The notes beneath the pieces are model-generated. The model was not told the DNA's origin. It was given only the letters and a program-made list of their open reading frames with translations, and ran no database searches. A stretch of 6,882 bases of DNA. It comes from an uncultured Acidobacteriota bacterium (lineage in GTDB: Bacteria; Acidobacteriota; Thermoanaerobaculia; Gp7-AA8). This document shows positions 1 through 6,882 of this stretch, piece after piece. The stretch is taken from the NCBI GenBank assembly GCA_946887105.1, contig CAMPKJ010000259.1:1-6882 (forward strand), written 5' to 3'. Position 1 is the first letter of the stretch, and the number at the start of each line of letters is the position of its first letter. A program made the position numbers and the translations under genes.

Positions 1-1
1 T

Positions 2-3472
<3,471 letters not shown>

Positions 3473-3494
3473 CCCAGTCCCCGCCCCCGAGTAG

Positions 3495-3522
3495 CCTTCT
3501 CCCCTTCGCAAAGGGGAGAAGG
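3495..3522 (+). terminator. perfect 12-bp hairpin after kgd, candidate terminator / REP unit
   Basis: The arms 3495-3506 (CCTTCTCCCCTT) and 3511-3522 are perfectly complementary, with a CGCA loop at 3507-3510. The hairpin begins 22 bp after the kgd TAA, the right place to stop or protect the kgd transcript. No T-tract follows, so it is not a canonical intrinsic terminator. It may act instead as a 3'-end stabiliser or simply be one half of the REP-like element around it. Confidence 0.45.
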
Positions 3523-3604
3523 TGCCGCAGGCGGATGAGGGGTTTCTCTGTCTCGCTTTGGCGAAGAAGCTCCCCTCATCCGGCCTTCGGCCACCTTCTC
3601 CCCT
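3512..3604. repeat. long imperfect inverted repeat (REP-like element)
   Basis: The left arm 3512-3542 and right arm 3572-3604 are reverse complements over about 30 bp with small differences in the middle (GTGCCGCAGGCGG against GTGGCCGAAGGCCGG). The inner 11 bp, 3532-3542 (CGGATGAGGGG) and 3572-3582, are exact. The loop 3543-3571 carries no matching repeat. The right arm also pairs with a third copy (see the 3594-3623 hairpin), so alternative folds compete. The style is that of dispersed extragenic palindromes in GC-rich genomes; copy number cannot be seen here. Confidence 0.7.
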
Positions 3605-3623
3605 CGTGCCCGACGGGAGAAGG
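3594..3623. repeat. REP-like hairpin, third copy of the CCTTCTCCC word
   Basis: Arms 3594-3602 (CCTTCTCCC) and 3615-3623 (GGGAGAAGG) form a perfect 9-bp stem around a 12-nt loop. The left arm is shared with the longer inverted repeat 3512-3604, so the two structures are mutually exclusive. Confidence 0.6.
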
Positions 3624-3636
3624 CGAAGGCCCCTCT

Positions 3637-3665
3637 CCCCTCTCCCCGCGCAGCGGGGAGAGGGG
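3637..3665 (-). terminator. perfect 13-bp hairpin downstream of dprE2, candidate terminator
   Basis: Arms 3637-3649 (CCCCTCTCCCCGC) and 3653-3665 are exact reverse complements with a GCA loop, giving a very stable hairpin. It starts 10 bp beyond the dprE2 stop on the - strand. As with the hairpin after kgd there is no U-tract on either side, so intrinsic termination is uncertain. Its placement next to the end of the operon, mirroring the one after kgd, suggests a role at the mRNA 3' end. Confidence 0.45.
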
Positions 3666-3675
3666 ACTGCTCCAG

Positions 3676-4374
3676 TCAGAACTTCACCAATCGCGCGGGC
3701 AGCATGCGCACGATCAGCGAGATCCATCGCCAGTAGCCCGGCACGTACACCGTGCCGCGGCCGCTGGCGATGGCGCGGTGAATTCTCCGCGCCACACTGA
3801 CCGGTGACGCGAACAGCGGGTTCTTCTTCATCCCGCCGGTCATCGGCGTATCGACCCAACCCGGCTTGATCAACACCACGTCGATCCGCCCCGCCAATCC
3901 TTCGCAGAACGCGTGAATCGCGGCTTTCGCAGCGCCGTAGATGTAGTTGCTGCGGCGCCCGCGATCGCCGGCCACCGAACCGATTACGGCCAGCGTGCCG
4001 CGACCGTTCGCCTCCAGCACGTTCGCGAAATGCGCGGCTAGCGCGATGACCGAGGTCGCGTTCAAGTCGAATTCGGCGACCTGTGCGGCGACGTCGTGTT
4101 CGACGGCGCGCTGATCGGGCAGCGAGCCGTGTGCGATCAGCACCACGTCGGGAGTACCCGCGGCGGCGACGATCGCGGAATCGTGCGTGCGCTCGGAGAG
4201 ATCGGCGACGAACGTGTCGGCGGCGGACGCGCCGCGCACGCGCAGATCGGCAGCCACGGCGTTCAGCTTCGCCGCATTGCGTGCAACCAGGAACAGCGAC
4301 GCACCTTCGCGCGCGTACAACTTCGCCACTTCCTGCGCGATGCCTGACGTCGCGCCGATGATCGCCACTCTCAT
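3676..4374 (-). CDS. dprE2: decaprenylphosphoryl-2-keto-beta-D-erythro-pentofuranose reductase (DprE2-like SDR)
   Basis: This is a 232-residue short-chain dehydrogenase/reductase. By homology to mycobacterial DprE2 (Rv3791) it reduces the 2-keto sugar made by DprE1, using NAD(P)H, to give polyprenyl-phosphoryl-D-arabinofuranose. Visible motifs are the nucleotide-binding GATSGIA (7-13), with Ala in place of the last Gly of the usual TGxxxGIG, Ser133 in IGSVAGDRG, and the catalytic Tyr146-x3-Lys150 in SNYIYGAAK. The stretch GDRGRRSNYIYGAAKA closely matches the GERVRRANFVYGSTKA I recall from Rv3791, and the tail (residues 210-232) keeps the hydrophobic C-terminal helix ending in a basic residue. 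The start ATG overlaps the dprE1 stop as ATGA and has a strong Shine-Dalgarno. It is the last gene of the operon. A generic SDR would be the alternative, but the partner gene and the specific motif make DprE2 the better call. Confidence 0.88.
   Translation of the reverse strand: MRVAIIGATSGIAQEVAKLYAREGASLFLVARNAAKLNAVAADLRVRGASAADTFVADLSERTHDSAIVAAAGTPDVVLIAHGSLPDQRAVEHDVAAQVAEFDLNATSVIALAAHFANVLEANGRGTLAVIGSVAGDRGRRSNYIYGAAKAAIHAFCEGLAGRIDVVLIKPGWVDTPMTGGMKKNPLFASPVSVARRIHRAIASGRGTVYVPGYWRWISLIVRMLPARLVKF
4371..4374 (-). other. ATGA overlap joining dprE1 stop and dprE2 start
   Basis: The + strand reads TCAT, so on the coding strand ATGA contains both the ATG of dprE2 and the TGA of dprE1. 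Such overlaps usually mean translational coupling and balanced synthesis. That fits the two proteins, which are known to act together as one epimerase in mycobacteria. Confidence 0.85.
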
Positions 4375-5642
4375 GCCATGACCCTCCTCCAGAACGACGA
4401 CGAGAACTTCGGATCGGCTGCCGCGTGCAACTCTTCCCACTGCGGAAAGAAACGCCGGAACCGCGCGCCCGACATCCGCGCGTCCTTCGCCGGATAGACC
4501 GAGCCGCCTGCCGCTTCGACGATGTCGTCGCACTGTTCGAGCATCGGCAGCAGCACATCTGTTTTGCGCGCGGCGAAGTCGAGACAGACCGTCGTGCCCG
4601 CGCGCGGAAAGGACAGCAGGCCCGGCGACGGCAACGCGCCGAATTTCTTGATGACGGTGAGCGACGACGCCAGGCGCGAGCGCGCGGCGCGGTCGAGGAT
4701 CTCCGCGACCGGCTCCAGCCCCGCGCTTTCGGGGATCACGCACTGGTACTGCAGGAATCCCTTGCGGCCATAGATCGAGTTCCAGTTCGCCACCGCGTCG
4801 AGCGGATAGAAGAACGGATCGTAGTCGAGGCGCTGCGGGTGCGGTCTCGCGTTCGCGCGAAAGTAGGCCGTGTTGAACGCGCGCACGGTGAGCGGGTTGA
4901 GCGCCGGAGAAAACATCGGCAGTCGCCGCGGAGTGCGCGGTGCGGCGGCACGTTCTCCGTCATCCGCGTGATTTCCCTTGAAGAAGATCCCGCGCGAATG
5001 CCGTCCTGCGAACGAATCGAACCACGCCACCGTGTATTCGTGAGTCGCATCGCACGCGCGCGAGATCGCATCGAACTCGTCCAGCGAACGAAACGGCACG
5101 CGCTCCACGATCATGCCGGATGAGTCGATGCGGCGCAGCTGGACGACGGCGCTGGTGATCAGTCCCGTCAGTCCCAGTCCGCCGATGGTCGCGCGGAAGA
5201 GCGCGTCCCCCGCGACACAACGGATCGTCGCGCCGTCCGAGCGCAGAAGCTCGAACGAGCGCACGTGCCTTCCGAACGTGCCCGCGCGATGGTGATTCTT
5301 GCCGTGTACGTCGTTCGCGATGCAGCCGCCGACGGTCACGAACTTCGTGCCCGGCGTGACCGGCAGAAACCATCCGCGCGGCACGGCCAGGCGCAGGATT
5401 TCGTCGAGCGTCGTTCCCGCTTCGCATTCGAGCAGGCCCGTGGCCTCGTCGAACGCGCGGAAGCGATTCATCCGCGAGGCGTCGAGCAGCGTGTGGCCGT
5501 TGTTCAGACACGAGTCGCCGTAGCTGCGTCCCAGGCCATAGGGCAGCACCAGATCATCGGCCGCGAACGAGCCCCACGCCACGTCCACCACCCGCGCCGG
5601 CTGCGACGGGATGAACCGGCCCCACGATTCGTGCGCGCTCAT
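4371..5642 (-). CDS. dprE1: decaprenylphosphoryl-beta-D-ribose 2-oxidase (DprE1-like, FAD-dependent)
   Basis: This 423-residue FAD oxidoreductase oxidises the 2'-OH of polyprenyl-phosphoryl-ribose to the keto intermediate, which DprE2 reduces. Signatures of the family are WGR (7-9), the FAD-binding GLGRSYGDS (36-44), GGCIANDVHGKNHH (105-118), ATIGGLGLTGLI (151-162), YGRKGFLQYQ (291-300) and SFPRAGTTVCLDF (344-356). Cys353 aligns with Cys387 of M. tuberculosis DprE1, the residue attacked by benzothiazinones. Lys386 in AKDAR aligns with Lys418, which is needed for activity. The residue aligning with Asn385 is Thr351. The protein is about 38 residues shorter than the 461-residue tuberculosis enzyme, mostly at the N-terminus and in the flexible loop after WFDSF (207-211). 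The start ATG overlaps the upstream stop as ATGA, and WGR follows within seven residues, matching the family N-terminus. No Shine-Dalgarno precedes it, so it probably depends on coupling to ubiA translation. Confidence 0.92.
   Translation of the reverse strand: MSAHESWGRFIPSQPARVVDVAWGSFAADDLVLPYGLGRSYGDSCLNNGHTLLDASRMNRFRAFDEATGLLECEAGTTLDEILRLAVPRGWFLPVTPGTKFVTVGGCIANDVHGKNHHRAGTFGRHVRSFELLRSDGATIRCVAGDALFRATIGGLGLTGLITSAVVQLRRIDSSGMIVERVPFRSLDEFDAISRACDATHEYTVAWFDSFAGRHSRGIFFKGNHADDGERAAAPRTPRRLPMFSPALNPLTVRAFNTAYFRANARPHPQRLDYDPFFYPLDAVANWNSIYGRKGFLQYQCVIPESAGLEPVAEILDRAARSRLASSLTVIKKFGALPSPGLLSFPRAGTTVCLDFAARKTDVLLPMLEQCDDIVEAAGGSVYPAKDARMSGARFRRFFPQWEELHAAADPKFSSSFWRRVMA
4382..4390 (-). 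promoter_or_regulatory. ribosome binding site of dprE2
   Basis: The coding strand reads GGAGGAGGG inside the last codons of dprE1. It ends 7 nt before the dprE2 ATG (4374), good Shine-Dalgarno spacing. It is the only strong Shine-Dalgarno at any start in this window, and it supports the ATG that overlaps the dprE1 stop over any start further upstream. Confidence 0.75.
5639..5642 (-). other. ATGA overlap joining ubiA stop and dprE1 start
   Basis: The + strand TCAT gives ATGA on the coding strand, with the dprE1 ATG inside the ubiA TGA. Upstream on the coding strand is GCTCTTTGCGGCCAT, which has no purine-rich ribosome site, so reinitiation by ribosomes finishing ubiA is the likely way dprE1 is translated. 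Confidence 0.85.
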
Positions 5643-6484
5643 ATGGCCGCAAAGAGCAGCAGCGCGATCAGCGCGCCCACGACATAGCTGGCCGGATCCT
5701 TTGCCGCGACGACGATCGGATCGTCCTGGATCGCACCACGGTGCGCCAGAAACCACATGTGCGCGATCCAGTACAGCAGCAGCGGACAGACCAGCCAGAG
5801 CAACCGCGGCGACTGATACAGACGCGTGACCTGCGGGCTGTTGAGGTAGAGCGCGAGCACGAGCACGGCCATGTAGCCGCTGGTCACGCCCATACTGCGC
5901 AGCAGATCGCGATCGCCGGGGAGATAGCCGCGCCCGGGCGTGTTGTCGAGATCGGCGTAACGCTTCAGCAGCGCCAATCCGACGAAGAGAAACACTGAAA
6001 GCGCCAGGAGCCAGTCCGACACTTCCACGCGCGCCGCGATGCCGCCGGCCAGCACGCGGATGGTCCAGAGCGCGGACAGCGCCAGCACGTCCAGGAACAC
6101 GCGGCGCTTGAACAGCAGCGAATAAACCAGCGACAGCACGCCGTACGCGACCAGATACCAAACCAGTTCCAGCGACACGCGGTACGCGAGCGCGACGCCT
6201 GCGATCAACAGCAGCGCCGCGGTGACCATCGCCACCGACGGCGACAACGCGCCGGACGCGATCTCGCGTTTGCGCTTGTTCGGATGCGCGCGGTCGTACT
6301 CGAGATCGCGCACGTCGTTGACCAGATACATCGCCGACGCCGTGAGGCAGAACGCCGCAAACGCCATCGCCGCCGCGCCGACCGCCGCCGGATTGCCGGT
6401 CTGGTGCGCCAGCACCACCGGCGCAAAGAGCAGAACGTTTTTCGTCCAGTGCAGCGGACGCAGGGCACGGAGCAACGCGAGCAT
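5639..6484 (-). CDS. ubiA: UbiA-family polyprenyl-phosphate phosphoribosyltransferase (Rv3806c-like)
   Basis: This 281-residue polytopic membrane protein belongs to the UbiA prenyltransferase superfamily. By homology to Rv3806c it transfers 5-phosphoribose from PRPP to a polyprenyl phosphate, the first committed step towards lipid-linked D-arabinofuranose. The N-terminal RPLHWTKN (9-16) matches the RPRQWVKN type of this subfamily. The first Asp-rich motif is NDVRDLEYD (56-64), followed by RAHPNKRKREIASG (65-78), which is typical of phosphoribosyl rather than prenyl transfer. The second acidic region is KRYADLD (174-180). About nine hydrophobic segments can be traced, at roughly 16-30, 38-55, 79-100, 106-124, 129-149, 157-173, 200-214, 229-246 and 264-281. 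The ATG at 6484 was chosen because RPLHWTKN follows closely. Further upstream the frame is repeat sequence, and it offers no ATG, GTG or TTG close by. It is the first gene of the operon and overlaps dprE1 by ATGA. No Shine-Dalgarno is visible. The specific substrate rests on the neighbours. Confidence 0.88.
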   Translation of the reverse strand: MLALLRALRPLHWTKNVLLFAPVVLAHQTGNPAAVGAAAMAFAAFCLTASAMYLVNDVRDLEYDRAHPNKRKREIASGALSPSVAMVTAALLLIAGVALAYRVSLELVWYLVAYGVLSLVYSLLFKRRVFLDVLALSALWTIRVLAGGIAARVEVSDWLLALSVFLFVGLALLKRYADLDNTPGRGYLPGDRDLLRSMGVTSGYMAVLVLALYLNSPQVTRLYQSPRLLWLVCPLLLYWIAHMWFLAHRGAIQDDPIVVAAKDPASYVVGALIALLLFAAI

Positions 6485-6492
6485 CGCGCGCG

Positions 6493-6498
6493 ATGATA
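6493..6498 (-). promoter_or_regulatory. candidate -10 box of the ubiA-dprE1-dprE2 operon
   Basis: The coding strand reads TATCAT, matching TANNNT, with 8 nt between it and the ubiA ATG. Transcription from it would begin at or within a few bases of the start codon, giving a leaderless mRNA, which agrees with the lack of a Shine-Dalgarno. No -35 hexamer is evident at 16-18 bp upstream, so the call is tentative. Confidence 0.35.
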
Positions 6499-6538
6499 AG
6501 GCTTTGGGAGCCGTGCGCTTGACGCGCGCACGGGGGAG

Positions 6539-6655
6539 CCGCGGCGCCAGAGCGCCGCGGGGGCGTCTGGGCCGTCTCGCGAAACGCCAACCAACGCAAC
6601 CTGGGATGGAACGCGAGAGCGCCCGGATGCCCCCGCGCGCCCTGCAGGCGCGCGG
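6539..6655. repeat. nested inverted repeat (cruciform-like) between divergent promoters
   Basis: Three palindromes interlock. Arms 6539-6547 (CCGCGGCGC) and 6552-6560 form a perfect 9-bp hairpin with a CAGA loop. Arms 6633-6641 (CCGCGCGCC) and 6647-6655 form another with a CTGCA loop. Between and partly inside them, 6556-6581 pairs with 6612-6637 at 22 of 26 positions, with two further G-T wobbles, around a 30-nt loop (6582-6611). The small hairpins and the large stem share bases and so exclude each other. It looks like a dispersed intergenic repeat family, but copy number cannot be judged from one window. Confidence 0.65.
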
Positions 6656-6690
6656 TCCCTGACGCCTGACGCCAACACCACGCCACGAAC

Positions 6691-6696
6691 TACACT
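6691..6696 (+). promoter_or_regulatory. candidate -10 box of the right-edge membrane protein gene
   Basis: TACACT matches TANNNT, with 9 nt between it and the ATG at 6706. A CTGACG resembling a -35 box sits at 6666-6671, but the 19-bp spacer is long. No Shine-Dalgarno lies before the ATG, so a leaderless or very short-leader transcript is the natural reading. Confidence 0.35.
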
Positions 6697-6705
6697 GCGC
6701 GCGCA

Positions 6706-6882
6706 ATGCTCGACCACAAGCGCTGGCAATACGCCACCTGGTCCGCCATCGCGATCTGGATCGTCTTCGCCATCCGGCTCATGATCGCGGACGTCTGGGA
6801 CGAGACGAACGGCATGCTGGCCTTCAGCAGCGCGGCCATGACTTACGGCGCGAAGCTGCAGTTCGTGCTCACGCAGTCGCTC
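6706..6882 (+). CDS. N-terminus of an unidentified membrane protein, cut by the window edge
   Basis: Only 59 codons are present, open to the right edge. An in-frame TGA at 6667-6669 limits the start, and the ATG at 6706 is the only ATG, GTG or TTG between that stop and the hydrophobic segment. The protein begins with a short basic, aromatic head (MLDHKRWQYATW), then one membrane helix at about residues 13-28, then VWDETNGMLAFS (30-41) with Asp32-Glu33 just after the helix. An acidic pair in the first extracytoplasmic loop is usual in GT-C glycosyltransferases that use polyprenyl-phosphate sugars. Together with the adjacent DPA operon this makes an arabinofuranosyltransferase or related glycosyltransferase possible. 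That is inference from very little sequence: I do not recognise the family, and any other polytopic membrane protein remains possible. Confidence 0.6.
   Translation, partial: MLDHKRWQYATWSAIAIWIVFAIRLMIADVWDETNGMLAFSSAAMTYGAKLQFVLTQSL

Larger units (their letters stand above)
3473..3675. other. convergent intergenic region filled with REP-like palindromes
   Basis: These 203 bp separate the + strand kgd stop from the - strand dprE2 stop. I see no gene here: the short open frames across it lack any recognisable protein. Nearly all of it, from about 3494 to 3665, consists of inverted repeats built on the words CCTTCTCCCC/GGGGAGAAGG and GGATGAGGGG/CCCCTCATCC. The individual palindromes are listed separately. 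Confidence 0.8.
6485..6705. other. divergent intergenic region between ubiA and the right-edge gene
   Basis: These 221 bp lie between two start codons pointing away from each other, so both transcripts must begin here or just inside. The outer edges hold a TANNNT box on each side. The centre (6539-6655) holds a compound inverted repeat. I see no convincing gene: open frames across it are strings of Arg, Ala and Pro codons reading through the palindromes. Confidence 0.75.

Noticed and set aside
3473..3675. CRISPR-like array in the repeat-rich gap
   Set aside because: The repeats are inverted rather than direct, lack regular spacers of equal size, and no cas gene is nearby.
6519..6524. TTGACG on the + strand as a -35 box
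   Set aside because: No TANNNT hexamer lies 16-18 bp downstream; that sequence is the GC-rich palindrome.
5643..6686. Upstream extension of the dprE1 frame to 6686
   Set aside because: This part lies in another frame under ubiA and reads as Arg/Ala-rich nonsense. The family N-terminus (WGR) begins just after the ATG at 5642.
6485..6706. N-terminal extension of ubiA to an earlier start near 6706
   Set aside because: The added residues are Arg-rich and read through the nested palindrome. RPLHWTKN right after the ATG at 6484 matches the usual N-terminus.

Overview
The window is GC-rich bacterial chromosome with dense coding. It holds four recognisable genes, one partial gene at the right edge, and two short intergenic regions (about 200 bp each) packed with inverted repeats. 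No rRNA, tRNA, CRISPR array, transposase or phage gene was seen.

Left half (2-3472, + strand): the 3' part of a fused 2-oxoglutarate dehydrogenase E1/E2 protein of the mycobacterial Kgd / corynebacterial OdhA type. The reading frame is open to the left edge, so the true N-terminus lies outside. From position 41 the protein carries an E2 succinyltransferase catalytic domain followed by a complete thiamine-diphosphate E1.

Middle (3473-3675): a convergent intergenic region made almost entirely of REP-like inverted repeats. It separates the TCA-cycle gene from the opposite-strand operon and may terminate transcription in both directions.

Right half (3676-6484, - strand): a three-gene operon, transcribed right to left as ubiA-type phosphoribosyltransferase, dprE1, dprE2. 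Each junction is a 4-bp ATGA start/stop overlap. These are homologues of mycobacterial Rv3806c, Rv3790 and Rv3791. Together they convert polyprenyl phosphate plus PRPP, via polyprenyl-phosphoryl ribose, to polyprenyl-phosphoryl-beta-D-arabinofuranose (DPA), the lipid-linked D-arabinofuranose donor. The dephosphorylation step and any arabinosyltransferase are not visible, but a divergent gene starting at 6706 encodes the beginning of a membrane protein with an acidic pair after its first helix. That is the position where a GT-C glycosyltransferase could be expected.

Right edge (6485-6705): a divergent promoter region. A TANNNT box lies 8 or 9 nt upstream of each start codon, with no Shine-Dalgarno at either start, which suggests leaderless or nearly leaderless mRNAs. 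A nested GC-rich inverted repeat of about 117 bp lies between the two boxes.

Organism: the E1/E2 fusion and the DPA pathway are best known from Actinomycetota. However, the E1 active-site region reads more like the general SucA type, and the REP-like repeats are not typical of mycobacteria. My best guess is a high-GC non-actinobacterial phylum such as Acidobacteriota (or Gemmatimonadota). This is inference from style, not a search result.
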